Positions 10,204 through 18,950 are shown, numbered from the stretch's first letter. The stretch: DNA of 35,388 nucleotides from Gammaproteobacteria bacterium DTU037 (GCA_001513025.1 LFRZ01000131.1:4846-40233), one strand, 5' to 3'. The notes: a model not told the origin generated them from the letters alone. A program made the numbers and translations.

Positions 10204-12291
10204 ATGCACACATTTTTACTTGCTCCAACCGGATTTGGTGTTGGTTTATCATCGGTGAGCTTAGGCGTTGTACAAACCCTATTGCGCTCCGGCTTGAAAG
10301 TCGGTTTTTTTAAGCCGATTGCCCAACCGCACCCTGATGATGCGGGCCCCGAGCGCTCCAGCGCGCTGATGGAAGCCACCCACGGTATTCGCCAACCCAA
10401 AGCGCTATCGTTAGCCTATGTGGAGCGCATGATCGGCAATGGCCAACTGGATGAGCTGATGGAAGAAATCGTCAGCATGCACCAACAAATCCAAGCTGAG
10501 TACGACATTATTATTGTCGAAGGCATGACCCCATCACGCCAAGCCAACTACGCTGAACGGATCAATGTGCACTTAGCAAAAACCATGGACGCTGAAGTGA
10601 TTCTGGTCAGTGCACAGAGCAGCGATGATCTCAATGAGCTGTCTGATCGCATTGAAATGCAGGCACAGCTGTTTGGCGGTACAAAAGACCCTAAAGTGCT
10701 GGGCGTGATTATCAATAAAGTCGCGGATACGCCGATAGGTGGTTTCGTTGAGCGCTTAAAAAGCCATCTGCCCGCGCTGCGCAAAGGCGATTTACATCTG
10801 ATTGGTTGCATTGCCAAAAACGACGAATTAAACAATGCACGCACCAGTGACTTTGCCCAGCTTATAAAAGCTAAAGTGCACAACGCGGGTGATATTAATC
10901 AGCGCCGCGTGCAAAAAGTTATTTTATGCTCTCGCACTGTGGCCAATATCGTGCCCTTGCTGCAACCGGGCGTGTTAGTCGTATGCCCAGGCGACCGTGA
11001 CGATATTATTTTGGCCACTAGTTTGGCGGAAATGAACGGTGTACTGCTGGCCGGCCTATTACTGACCGGCGACCTGACCCCCAATCCAAGCATTATGGAC
11101 ATTGGCGAACGCGCACTCAAAGGTGGCCTGCCAGTAATGAGCGTACCAACCGGCTCATACGATACCGCCTACAATTTGACGCGCCTATACAAAGGTATTC
11201 CAATCAGTGATACCGAGCGCGCCAAAGCCGTCACCGATTACATTGCCGGTCAACTGGATCAAGACTGGCTGGCTGCACGCTGCCAGACTACGCGCCAGCT
11301 GCTGTTATCACCGCCGGCCTTCCGCCACCAGCTGGTTAAGCGCGCGCAAGCAGCCAATAAACGTATTGTTCTGCCAGAAGGCAATGAACCACGTACCATT
11401 CAAGCTGCCGCGATTTGTCAAAAACGCGGTATTGCCCGCTGCGTACTGCTGGCCAAGCCTGATGAAGTGCATGCGATTGCTAAAGCGCAAGGTATTGAAT
11501 TACCGGCTGACTTAGAAATCATTGATCCTGAGTCAATCCGTCAACGCTTTATTGCACCTATGGTTGAGCTGCGTAAAAGCAAAGGCCTCACTCCGCAATT
11601 GGCTGCTGTACAACTGGAAGACACCGTGGTGCTAGCCACTATGATGTTGGCTGAAGATGAAGTCGATGGCTTAGTCTCCGGCGCCGTACACACCACCGCC
11701 AGCACCATTCGTCCGGCTCTGCAGCTGATCAAAACAGCGCCTGAGTACAACTTAGTCTCATCCGTATTCTTTATGCTGCTGCCAGACCAAGTTCTGGTTT
11801 ACGGTGACTGCGCAGTAAACCCGGATCCTAACGCCACTGAACTGGCAGAAATTGCCTTGCAAAGTGCTGAATCCGCACAAGCCTTTGGTATTGATCCGCG
11901 CGTCGCCATGATCAGTTACTCAACCGGTGATTCGGGTACGGGCGCAGAAGTGGAAAAAGTCCGTGAAGCCACCCGTATTGCTCGTGAACGCAATCCCAAT
12001 ATACCGATTGATGGACCACTGCAATATGACGCAGCCAGCATCGAAAGTGTCGGCCGCTCCAAAGCGCCAGACAGCTTGGTCGCTGGTCGTGCGACTGTAT
12101 TTATCTTTCCTGATCTGAACACCGGTAACACCACCTACAAAGCCGTACAGCGCAGTGCCAACGTGATCAGCGTGGGCCCAATGCTGCAAGGCTTACGCAA
12201 GCCGGTCAATGATTTGTCCCGCGGCGCATTGGTTGATGACATTGTCTTCACCATCGCCCTGACTGCTATTCAAGCAGCCAGCATGTCTTAA
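10204..12291 (+). CDS. pta: Phosphate acetyltransferase, long form
   Basis: A 695-residue three-domain Pta that converts acetyl-CoA and phosphate to acetyl phosphate. The order is: an N-terminal P-loop-like AAA_26/BioD-like domain (residues 1 to about 220, with GLKVGFFKPIAQP and IIIVEGMTPS), a DRTGG domain (about 225-335, with LLLTGDLTPN), and the C-terminal catalytic PTA/PTB domain (about 375-690, with IVLPEGNEPRTIQAA, SYSTGDSGTG and VFIFPDLNTGN). Length is normal for gamma-proteobacterial Pta. It follows ackA and very probably shares its transcript. Confidence 0.97.
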   Translation: MHTFLLAPTGFGVGLSSVSLGVVQTLLRSGLKVGFFKPIAQPHPDDAGPERSSALMEATHGIRQPKALSLAYVERMIGNGQLDELMEEIVSMHQQIQAEYDIIIVEGMTPSRQANYAERINVHLAKTMDAEVILVSAQSSDDLNELSDRIEMQAQLFGGTKDPKVLGVIINKVADTPIGGFVERLKSHLPALRKGDLHLIGCIAKNDELNNARTSDFAQLIKAKVHNAGDINQRRVQKVILCSRTVANIVPLLQPGVLVVCPGDRDDIILATSLAEMNGVLLAGLLLTGDLTPNPSIMDIGERALKGGLPVMSVPTGSYDTAYNLTRLYKGIPISDTERAKAVTDYIAGQLDQDWLAARCQTTRQLLLSPPAFRHQLVKRAQAANKRIVLPEGNEPRTIQAAAICQKRGIARCVLLAKPDEVHAIAKAQGIELPADLEIIDPESIRQRFIAPMVELRKSKGLTPQLAAVQLEDTVVLATMMLAEDEVDGLVSGAVHTTASTIRPALQLIKTAPEYNLVSSVFFMLLPDQVLVYGDCAVNPDPNATELAEIALQSAESAQAFGIDPRVAMISYSTGDSGTGAEVEKVREATRIARERNPNIPIDGPLQYDAASIESVGRSKAPDSLVAGRATVFIFPDLNTGNTTYKAVQRSANVISVGPMLQGLRKPVNDLSRGALVDDIVFTIALTAIQAASMS

Positions 12292-12301
12292 GCAACACCC
12301 T

Positions 12302-12341
12302 CTCCAGAGTCACTGCAGCCTACCGCGCAGTGACTCTGGAG
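12302..12341. repeat. Perfect 14-bp inverted repeat after pta
   Basis: Arms 12302-12315 and 12328-12341 are exact complements around a 12-base loop. No T-run follows on the plus strand, so it is not a standard intrinsic terminator. It may act as an RNA 3'-end stabiliser or a Rho-associated end for ackA-pta. Confidence 0.6.
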
Positions 12342-12443
12342 TCTCACGCAACACTTGCACTCCCTCACAAAAACGATAACCATACCAAGACACCCCTGTC
12401 TATTTTTGCTGCGTTAAGCATATTGTCTTGAGGTCTTGCTTTT

Positions 12444-13358
12444 ATGCTACACACTTTCCCGCCCTTATTGCGCGGTATTATTGCCTCATGCTTACTGGCC
12501 CTCAATACCCTGTTTTGGTGCTGGCCGCTGTTTGCTCTGGCCTTATTAAAAGTTATTTTGCCCTTTGCCCCCATCCAGCGCGCCTTACGTTTTGCTATGC
12601 ACTGGATTGCTGAATCATGGATTGCGGTGAACTCGTTTTGGATGCGCCTTGTGCAGCCTATTGAGTGGGATGTGCAAGGCTTAGAAAAGCTCGATCTCAC
12701 TCATTCATGGCTGGTCACCAGCAACCACCAAAGCTGGGTGGATATTCTGGCCTTACAATATCAATTCAATCGTCGCTTACCTTTTCTTAAGTTCTTTTTA
12801 AAAAAAGAGCTGATTTGGGTACCGGTGATTGGTCTCTGTTGGTGGGCGCTGGAGTTTCCCTTTATGAAGCGCTACAGCAAAGCCTATCTGGCCAAGCATC
12901 CCGAAAAACAAGGGCAAGATTTAGCCACCACACGTAAAGCCTGCGAGCGTTATAAAACCAATCCTGTCTCCGTGTTTAATTTTCTGGAAGGCACGCGTTT
13001 TACTCAAGAAAAACATGATCAGCAAAACGCTCCCTTTAAGTATCTACTCAAACCTAAAGCTGGCGGTATTGCCTTTGTCCTCGATGCGATGGGCGAGCAA
13101 TTACAAGGTTTAGTCAATGTCACCCTGTATTATCCACAAGGCAAGCCAGGCCTGTGGGATCTGCTCAGCGGGCAGATTAAACGCATTGTTATGCGCATTG
13201 ACAGCACGCCAATCCCAGAACAATTTATTGGGCAAAGTTACGATCAAAACCTGACCTACCGTGCTGAATTTCAAAACTGGGTCAACCAACTCTGGCAAGA
13301 AAAAGATCAACAACTGGCGCAACTTGAGCGCGCTGAACAGGCGCACAGACACCAATAA
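12444..13358 (+). CDS. Membrane 1-acyl-glycerophosphate-type acyltransferase (YihG/PlsC-like)
   Basis: A 304-residue inner-membrane acyltransferase with a hydrophobic N-terminus (about residues 8-45). The catalytic H-x4-D motif is in NHQSWVDIL, and the second motif is NFLEGTRFT (E-G-T-R). The later KAGGIAFVLDAM block matches the YihG/PlsC group. Such enzymes acylate lysophosphatidic acid or related lipids; YihG-type members affect the acyl composition of phospholipids. The exact acceptor cannot be told from sequence. It lies 150 bases after pta, the same neighbour I recall in Pseudomonas. A GAGG ribosome site precedes the ATG. Confidence 0.86.
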   Translation: MLHTFPPLLRGIIASCLLALNTLFWCWPLFALALLKVILPFAPIQRALRFAMHWIAESWIAVNSFWMRLVQPIEWDVQGLEKLDLTHSWLVTSNHQSWVDILALQYQFNRRLPFLKFFLKKELIWVPVIGLCWWALEFPFMKRYSKAYLAKHPEKQGQDLATTRKACERYKTNPVSVFNFLEGTRFTQEKHDQQNAPFKYLLKPKAGGIAFVLDAMGEQLQGLVNVTLYYPQGKPGLWDLLSGQIKRIVMRIDSTPIPEQFIGQSYDQNLTYRAEFQNWVNQLWQEKDQQLAQLERAEQAHRHQ

Positions 13359-13547
13359 ATCGCGACTGCCACCATAGTCGATAGCGCGTGACTATTCGTT
13401 TAGCCATGATGCGCGCTATACTTACCGGCTTATTAAGCACCTGCAGTATACGTTAAGCCTGTTTTAGCGTGCCCATTGCCTGCTCATCTACACCGAGTAC
13501 GCGGGTTACAAGCACTTGATGTTCCCATCCAATTAGAGGAGCGTTTC

Positions 13548-15071
13548 ATGACCGTTATTAAGCAAGATGATTTGATCCAAAGCGTTGCTGACGCCTTGCA
13601 ATTTATTTCTTACTACCACCCGCTCGACTTTATTGAAGCCATGCACGAGGCGTATTTGCGTGAAGAATCTGCATCGGCGAAAGATGCCATTGCGCAAATT
13701 CTGATTAACTCGCGTATGAGTGCTACCGGACATCGTCCACTGTGCCAAGACACCGGCATCGTGACTATTTTCGTACGTGTTGGTATGGATGTGCGCTGGG
13801 ATGGCGCGAGCATGAGCCTCGATGACATGATCAACGAAGGCGTGCGCCGTGCTTACGGCCTGCCAGATAACATCCTCCGTGCGTCAATTTTGGCTGATCC
13901 AGCCGGCGCGCGACGTAACACTAAAGATAATACTCCAGCAGTGATCCACTACTCCATCGTGCCCGGTAACACGGTTGAATTTGATGTCGCAGCGAAAGGC
14001 GGCGGCTCGGAAAATAAAGCCAAAATGGCCATGCTCAACCCGTCTGACTCCATCGTTGATTGGGTGCTGAAAACGGTTCCAGAAATGGGTGCGGGCTGGT
14101 GTCCACCAGGCATGCTTGGTATAGGTATTGGCGGCACGGCTGAAAAAGCAGCGCTCATGGCTAAAGAAGTACTGATGGACCCTATTGATATTCATGAGCT
14201 GCAAGCGCGCGGTGCACAAAACCGTATTGAAGAGCTGCGCTTAGAGTTGTTTGAAAAAGTTAACCAGTTGGGTATTGGTGCGCAAGGTTTAGGCGGTTTA
14301 ACCACAGTCCTTGATGTAAAAATCATGGATTATCCAACCCACGCGGCGTCTTTACCGGTGTGCATCATTCCGAACTGTGCAGCAACACGTCACGCACACT
14401 TTGTGCTGGATGGTTCAGGCCCTGCAGTACTCGCCGCACCACCCTTGTCGGCCTTCCCTGATATCGTTTGGGAAGCCGGTCCTTCAGCGCGTCGGGTCAA
14501 TCTCGACACTATTACGCCAGAAGATGTACAAAGCTGGAAGCCAGGTGAAACGGTGTTGCTCAACGGCAAAATGTTGACTGGCCGTGATGCCGCACACAAG
14601 CGTATGGTCGATATGCTCAATAACGGTGAAGAATTACCGGTTGATCTTAAAGGCCGTTTTATCTACTACGTTGGCCCAGTTGATCCAGTCCGCGAAGAAG
14701 TGGTTGGACCTGCAGGCCCAACCACCGCTACGCGCATGGACAAGTTCACTCGTCAAATCCTCGAAAGCACAGGCTTGCTGGGTATGATCGGCAAATCTGA
14801 GCGCGGCCCAATCGCCATTGAAGCGATTAAAGATAACAAAGCCGTATACCTGATGGCCGTCGGTGGTGCCGCCTACTTGGTGGCCCAAGCCATTAAGAAA
14901 TCACGCGTGGTGGCTTTTGCTGAGCTGGGTATGGAAGCCATCTACGAGTTTGAAGTGGAAGATATGCCAGTCACTGTTGCCGTCGATACTACAGGTGAGT
15001 CAGTGCATATCACTGGCCCTGCCCTGTGGCAGAAAAAGATTGCCGACAGCTTAGCGGTTGAGATTAACTAA
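13548..15071 (+). CDS. fumA: Class I fumarate hydratase (iron-sulfur type)
   Basis: A 507-residue TCA-cycle enzyme hydrating fumarate to malate with an oxygen-sensitive [4Fe-4S] cluster. Candidate cluster cysteines are in PLCQDTG (Cys66), WCPPGMLGIGIGG and CIIPNCAATRHAHF. The C-terminal domain shows GKMLTGRDAAHKRM and YVGPVDPV, the Fe-S hydro-lyase beta-type block. The start is the ATG at 13548, with GAGGAG just before it; the frame is open 24 codons further without family similarity. It has its own terminator. A TATACT box near 13417-13422 could be a promoter element, but no good -35 is visible. Confidence 0.95.
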   Translation: MTVIKQDDLIQSVADALQFISYYHPLDFIEAMHEAYLREESASAKDAIAQILINSRMSATGHRPLCQDTGIVTIFVRVGMDVRWDGASMSLDDMINEGVRRAYGLPDNILRASILADPAGARRNTKDNTPAVIHYSIVPGNTVEFDVAAKGGGSENKAKMAMLNPSDSIVDWVLKTVPEMGAGWCPPGMLGIGIGGTAEKAALMAKEVLMDPIDIHELQARGAQNRIEELRLELFEKVNQLGIGAQGLGGLTTVLDVKIMDYPTHAASLPVCIIPNCAATRHAHFVLDGSGPAVLAAPPLSAFPDIVWEAGPSARRVNLDTITPEDVQSWKPGETVLLNGKMLTGRDAAHKRMVDMLNNGEELPVDLKGRFIYYVGPVDPVREEVVGPAGPTTATRMDKFTRQILESTGLLGMIGKSERGPIAIEAIKDNKAVYLMAVGGAAYLVAQAIKKSRVVAFAELGMEAIYEFEVEDMPVTVAVDTTGESVHITGPALWQKKIADSLAVEIN

Positions 15072-15100
15072 TCCACAACAGCACTGTTGCGCCGTAACCC

Positions 15101-15128
15101 AGGCCGAGACTCAGTTCTCGGCCTTTTT
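15101..15128 (+). terminator. Rho-independent terminator of the fumarase gene
   Basis: AGGCCGAGA (15101-15109) pairs perfectly with TCTCGGCCT (15116-15124) around a 6-base loop, followed directly by a T run. It lies 30 bases after the fumarase stop. Confidence 0.93.
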
Positions 15129-15210
15129 ATTTATCCGTTCTTTTTACCCATACCGAGTCGAGCAGCACTCTCCGCGGCGCGGTACCAACTGAATCTTTTG
15201 TGAGCATATC

Positions 15211-15681
15211 GTGGCCAATCGTCGTTACAGCTGCATCGCCTTAAGCAACCCTAAATCCCCCACCAATGTCGGTTCAATCATGCGTGCAGCCGGCTGTTAT
15301 GGGGTCAATAGCGTGTTTTATACCGGCACCCGCTACGATCGCGCCAAAGACTTTATTACTGACACCAAGAAAGTCCATCAAGATGTGCCGCTGATCAATA
15401 TTGATGATCTGCGCAAAATCTTACCGCTGGGCTGCACCCCGGTCGCGATTGAATTGGTCGAGGGCGCTCGCCCCCTGCCGGAATACACCCACCCCGATCG
15501 AGCGCTGTATATTTTCGGCCCAGAAGATGGTTCACTGGATAAAGAGATTCGTGACTGGTGTGAAGATGTTGTTTATATACCAACGAACGGCTGTATGAAT
15601 TTGGCCGCAACAGTCAATGTGGTGCTCTACGACCGCTTAGCTAAAGGCTTACATACTAAGTCAGGTCCATTATTTAAATAG
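15211..15681 (+). CDS. SpoU/TrmH-family RNA methyltransferase
   Basis: A 156-residue SPOUT-class 2'-O-methyltransferase consisting of the catalytic knot domain only. The three SpoU motifs are clear: NPKSPTNVGSIMRAAGCYG (motif 1, about residues 13-31), YIFGPEDGSL (motif 2) and YIPTNGCMNLAATVNVVLYDR (motif 3, SAM knot). It resembles short tRNA methylases such as TrmL in size, but the sequence between the motifs differs, so the target RNA is not assignable. The start is GTG at 15211; the ribosome site is weak (GTGAG). It stands alone between two terminators. Confidence 0.88.
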   Translation: MANRRYSCIALSNPKSPTNVGSIMRAAGCYGVNSVFYTGTRYDRAKDFITDTKKVHQDVPLINIDDLRKILPLGCTPVAIELVEGARPLPEYTHPDRALYIFGPEDGSLDKEIRDWCEDVVYIPTNGCMNLAATVNVVLYDRLAKGLHTKSGPLFK

Positions 15682-15706
15682 CACAGATGTCGTTCGATAC
15701 AATGCA

Positions 15707-15751
15707 AAACGGCCTGAGCCAGGTGCTTTGAACACCCGACTCAAGCCGTTT
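15707..15751. terminator. Bidirectional hairpin between the methyltransferase and csbD-like genes
   Basis: Arms 15707-15718 and 15740-15751 pair over 12 bases with one C-A mismatch, starting with AAACGGC. An inner GGTG/CACC stem lies in the loop. It separates two convergent genes and probably ends both transcripts. Confidence 0.7.
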
Positions 15752-15766
15752 ATTAATCAATAAAAA

Positions 15767-15964
15767 TTACAATTTACGATGAAACTCAGCAATTTCTTCT
15801 TCAGCTTGTTCTTTGGTTAAGCCGTAACGCTCTTGCAGCTTGCCGGCTAAGTACAGGCTATGGCCTTCAACCACATCAATATCATCATCGGTGAGTTTGC
15901 CCCAACGGGTTTTGACTTGGCCTTTAATCTGCTTCCACTTACCTTCAAAAATATCCTTATTCAT
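15767..15964 (-). CDS. CsbD-family stress protein
   Basis: A 65-residue CsbD-like protein starting MNKDIFEGKWKQIKGQVKTRWG, the defining N-terminal block, with GKLTDDDIDVVEG following. CsbD proteins are small, hydrophilic and induced by general stress or stationary phase in many bacteria; their molecular function is not known. The C-terminal half (LQERYGLTKEQAEEEI) is the usual YjbJ-type ending. An AAGGTG ribosome site precedes the ATG at 15964. The next gene upstream encodes an exported BON protein, a pairing that suggests a shared envelope or osmotic stress role. Confidence 0.9.
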   Translation of the reverse strand: MNKDIFEGKWKQIKGQVKTRWGKLTDDDIDVVEGHSLYLAGKLQERYGLTKEQAEEEIAEFHRKL

Positions 15965-16013
15965 ACATCACCTTATCTATTAGAAAAATATATTACGCTA
16001 AAACTCGCGACAC

Positions 16014-16340
16014 CTAGCGGGTGGCTTTTAAAGCGTCTGCAGCAACACCTTTAACACCTTTAATCTCTTGGGCTTTAGCAATTGCCAAATCACGTTCAAC
16101 CATTGTTGGTACTTCACCTGACAGCGCAACCACGCCATCGACGGTTTCAACTTTAATATCCAAGCCGCTGATATTAGTATTACTTAAAAAAACTGATTTC
16201 ACTTTGCTCGTGATCCAGCTATCGGAGACAACATCTTGAACTTCGCTCATAGTTTCGTTGGCGACAGCGTAGGTTAATGGCATGCCCATTAATGCTGTTA
16301 AAACCACAAGACCTGTGAATTTGCGAGTTACTTTTTTCAT
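16014..16340 (-). CDS. Exported BON-domain protein (OsmY-like)
   Basis: A 108-residue protein with a signal peptide (MKKVTRKFTGLVVLTALMG, cleavage probably after the ALA-like TYAVA at about residue 26). One BON domain follows (about 38-105): DSWITSKVKSVFLSNTNISG, VETVDGVVALSGEV and AKAQEIKGVKGVAADAL. BON domains are periplasmic modules thought to bind lipid or membranes; OsmY relatives respond to hyperosmotic stress. I chose the ATG at 16340, behind a GGAG site, over the open frame to 16367. It is upstream of the csbD-like gene on the same strand. Confidence 0.88.
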   Translation of the reverse strand: MKKVTRKFTGLVVLTALMGMPLTYAVANETMSEVQDVVSDSWITSKVKSVFLSNTNISGLDIKVETVDGVVALSGEVPTMVERDLAIAKAQEIKGVKGVAADALKATR

Positions 16341-16445
16341 TGTTATGCACTCCGTACATGGGAACAACTAAGGGTGGCTTACAATTGATAAGCACCTTCA
16401 GTAGATGTCAGTGCAGCGCTTTAGTTCAACTTAACCGACCAACGG

Positions 16446-17867
16446 TCAATCGGCTCTTTTTGTAGGCATTGGGAATTTACGCAAACGCCAAGCCGGCCAC
16501 AGGGCTAATAAAAACGCCAAACCTAAAACGATAAAGGTGCGCTCAAAGGCCAAGGTCTCAGCAGCAAAATCACCACCTAATGACTGATACTGCCACTCGA
16601 GAAAAACCGTTAATAAGTTAATCCCAAACGCGCCGCCCAACTGCCTAACAAAGGTCACCGCACCAGCACCATAGGGCAGCTCATCCACGGTGAGACTGTC
16701 CAAAGACGCGATACTCAGCGCCGGCATAATCAAGCCAATCCCCATCCGCCCGACTGCAGCAATAATGCACAACCAGAGAAAACCGCTGCTGGCCCCCCAA
16801 ATACCATACCAAATAGCAGAAAAAGCGAACAAAAACAAACCCGCACATAACAGCCAAACAATAGCAATTCGGTCACAGAGCCAGCCACTGGCAAAGGAAG
16901 CTAAGCCCAGCAAAATCCCTGCCGGCAATAATAAAACCCCGGCATGGCCGGCGCTGTAGCCGCTAATGGTTTGTAAAAACAAGGGGATTAAATAGGTGGA
17001 GCCATATAAGCCTAAACCCAGCGCCAAAGCCACCCAACTGGCCCGTCGAAACGCAGCCAAGCGCCATAAGCGCAAAGATAAAATAGGTTTTTTACTGTTT
17101 AAGGTCCGCCTAAAAAACACCACGCTGCATATCACTGTCGTCAGCGCCAAGGCGGACACGCGCCAATCCCCCCACGCATAACGCTGCGCTTCTGAAATCG
17201 CCGCTAAACCTGCAAAAATCGCCACAGTCAGCATCACAAAAGACAAGACGTCCAAGCGTTTAGCATTGGGATTACTCTCGTCAGGCAATAGCCAGTGCCC
17301 CGCCACCATCAGCACAAAACATACGGGTAACGGCAACCAAAATGCTGACATCCAGCCAAAATGATCAATCAGATAACCACCCACAGTGGGGCCAATACTG
17401 GGCGCAATCATCAAACCAAGGCCATACACGCCCAGCGCTGCACCACGTCCACCACCGGCATACACGCGAAAAATCAATACCGTAGCCAAGGGCTGAATAA
17501 TCCCCGCAGAGGCACCTTGTAGAATACGCAACACAATCAACTGCCAGCCTGCAGTGGCCATCAGCGCAGCAATTGAACACACCACAAACAAACCAATACT
17601 GGCCTGTACCGTTAACCGCGAACCAAACTTCGCTTGTGCCCAAGCGGCCAATAATAGTCCGGCCGTCATAGCGGCTAAAAAACCTGTGGCCAACCACTGC
17701 GCCAGCGGTCGCCCCATGGCGAATTCATCCATAATGGCTGGTAATGCGACGTTAATACTGGTGGATGACAGCACCATCACCATACTGCCGAGCATTAATA
17801 CGCCCAACAACCAAATCCGATACAGTGCACCAAAACGCGCATTTAGACTGGCTAGATCACGCTTCAT
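16446..17867 (-). CDS. MFS multidrug exporter, DHA2 (EmrB/QacA) type
   Basis: A 473-residue major-facilitator protein with about 13-14 hydrophobic segments. The N-terminal block NVALPAIMDEFAMGRPLAQW and the motif-C-like segment LGLMIAPSIGPTVGGYLIDH are typical of DHA2 drug:H+ antiporters. The likely role is export of toxic small molecules across the inner membrane. No HlyD/EmrA adaptor lies nearby, so it may act alone. Its start overlaps the end of the MarR-type gene by 11 bases; the two are therefore coexpressed and probably controlled by that regulator. The substrate cannot be predicted. Confidence 0.88.
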   Translation of the reverse strand: MKRDLASLNARFGALYRIWLLGVLMLGSMVMVLSSTSINVALPAIMDEFAMGRPLAQWLATGFLAAMTAGLLLAAWAQAKFGSRLTVQASIGLFVVCSIAALMATAGWQLIVLRILQGASAGIIQPLATVLIFRVYAGGGRGAALGVYGLGLMIAPSIGPTVGGYLIDHFGWMSAFWLPLPVCFVLMVAGHWLLPDESNPNAKRLDVLSFVMLTVAIFAGLAAISEAQRYAWGDWRVSALALTTVICSVVFFRRTLNSKKPILSLRLWRLAAFRRASWVALALGLGLYGSTYLIPLFLQTISGYSAGHAGVLLLPAGILLGLASFASGWLCDRIAIVWLLCAGLFLFAFSAIWYGIWGASSGFLWLCIIAAVGRMGIGLIMPALSIASLDSLTVDELPYGAGAVTFVRQLGGAFGINLLTVFLEWQYQSLGGDFAAETLAFERTFIVLGLAFLLALWPAWRLRKFPMPTKRAD

Positions 17868-18294
17868 GGATTTTTTCTAAATTCGTCAGCAGACACGCGT
17901 GGACCGCTTGGCAATGTTGGATGTCATGCTCAGACACACCAGCAAAAATCTCCATGCGCAAGCTTGTGGCAATGGTTTCAATGCGTTCAATAAGATTTAG
18001 TGCGGCATCAGTTAAAGCAATTTTTTTAACTCGACGATCACTTGGATCAGGATGACGTTTAATCAACTGCTGCGTCTCAAGTGCATCCAGCAGACGCGCT
18101 AAGGTTGGATGTTCAATACCGACACTGCAGGCCAGCTCACCTTGTGTCGGCAAAGCTTTATCACGAGCTAGGTGTAATAAAACCAACCAACGCGCTTGCG
18201 ATAAACCCAGTTCAGCTAAGCGCCTATCCAGTTCGGCGCGCCATGCGCGTGACAAATGCGTGAGTTGCATTCCAAAGCGGTGCTGTTCGTACAT
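17857..18294 (-). CDS. MarR/SlyA-family transcriptional regulator
   Basis: A 145-residue winged-helix regulator. The SlyA-like start is followed by LSQARWLVLLHLARDKALPTQ, the recognition-helix region GIEHPTLARLLDALETQQLI and the wing HPDPSDRRVKKIALT. It resembles SlyA more than classical MarR. It is cotranscribed with the MFS exporter it overlaps, the usual layout for a ligand-released repressor of a drug pump. A perfect 12-bp palindrome close to the SlyA consensus sits just upstream, overlapping the likely -10 box, which suggests autoregulation. Confidence 0.9.
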   Translation of the reverse strand: MYEQHRFGMQLTHLSRAWRAELDRRLAELGLSQARWLVLLHLARDKALPTQGELACSVGIEHPTLARLLDALETQQLIKRHPDPSDRRVKKIALTDAALNLIERIETIATSLRMEIFAGVSEHDIQHCQAVHACLLTNLEKIHEA

Positions 18295-18319
18295 GGCTAC
18301 GCAGTCTCCAAACTAGTCT

Positions 18320-18331
18320 TTAGCTAGCTAA
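18320..18331. promoter_or_regulatory. SlyA-like operator palindrome upstream of the marR-type gene
   Basis: TTAGCTAGCTAA is a perfect palindrome and differs by one base from the SlyA consensus as I remember it (TTAGCAAGCTAA). It ends 26 bases before the regulator's ATG. A TATACT -10 box (minus strand, 18336-18331) touches its edge, so occupancy would block transcription of the regulator-exporter pair. Confidence 0.7.
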
Positions 18332-18410
18332 GTATACCAATATTCAAACAAGCTGCTAGAACAGAACCCCGTCTTATCGCACCCTAGACAGGACGGAATT
18401 CTTGTAGGCC

Positions 18411-18782
18411 TCACTTTACGATGATACGCGCGGTATTCAGATACGCCGGACCCGCTTCTTTAAGTGCCTCACGATTAAAGGTCTCAGAGGCGATATGGAC
18501 TCGCTCTAAGGTGTTGGCCAGCTCTTCTAAATCAATATTGATTTTCTCTAGGGCATTTTCCAAGGTGTAGGTCAGTTCATGTACTTTAACCAGATCCATA
18601 TCGGTCATTTCACCACTGAGCACCGCTTCTAAACGCTGATTGTACTCAGACAGATTAGCGACTGCGGTTTGCAAATCGGGGGCCGCTAAGCCTTTAAAGT
18701 GACTCGACTCCTCAGAAGCAAGCGCCCCACCGGCAATGACTAAACTAACGGCTAACAACGCACCTTTAACAACATTTTTCAT
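18411..18782 (-). CDS. Small exported helical protein, DUF6746-like
   Basis: A 123-residue protein with a clear signal peptide (MKNVVKGALLAVSLVIAGGA, cleavage near ALA-SEES). The mature part is almost wholly helical and acidic: LQTAVANLSEYNQRLEAVL, VKVHELTYTLENALEKI and LEELANTLERVHIASETF. That pattern resembles a small periplasmic helical bundle, and I recognise it as the family named DUF6746, whose function is unknown. It stands alone with its own AGGA ribosome site. A strong Fur-box match lies 58-76 bases upstream of the ATG, so expression is probably repressed by iron. No heme-binding CxxCH is present. Family assignment is from memory. Confidence 0.78.
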   Translation of the reverse strand: MKNVVKGALLAVSLVIAGGALASEESSHFKGLAAPDLQTAVANLSEYNQRLEAVLSGEMTDMDLVKVHELTYTLENALEKINIDLEELANTLERVHIASETFNREALKEAGPAYLNTARIIVK

Positions 18783-18839
18783 AACAGATCCTGAGTGATA
18801 ATTGTGGTGAAGGCAAACTTAACAGAGCATCAACTAAAT

Positions 18840-18858
18840 AACAATGATTATCATTAGC
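18840..18858. promoter_or_regulatory. Fur box
   Basis: The 19 bases match the classic Fur consensus (GATAATGATTATCATTATC) at 16 of 19 positions, with the core AATGATTATCATT intact. The site overlaps the likely -10 region of the DUF6746-like gene (minus strand), with TTGTCG as a possible -35. This is the position expected for iron-dependent repression. Confidence 0.82.
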
Positions 18859-18950
18859 ATGATAACGCGACAAATTGCCTCAGTCACAGTGAAGCTATAA
18901 TCCGACTGCCTACGATTTCTAACCACTTCAAAACAGGTTAAACAGGCAAA

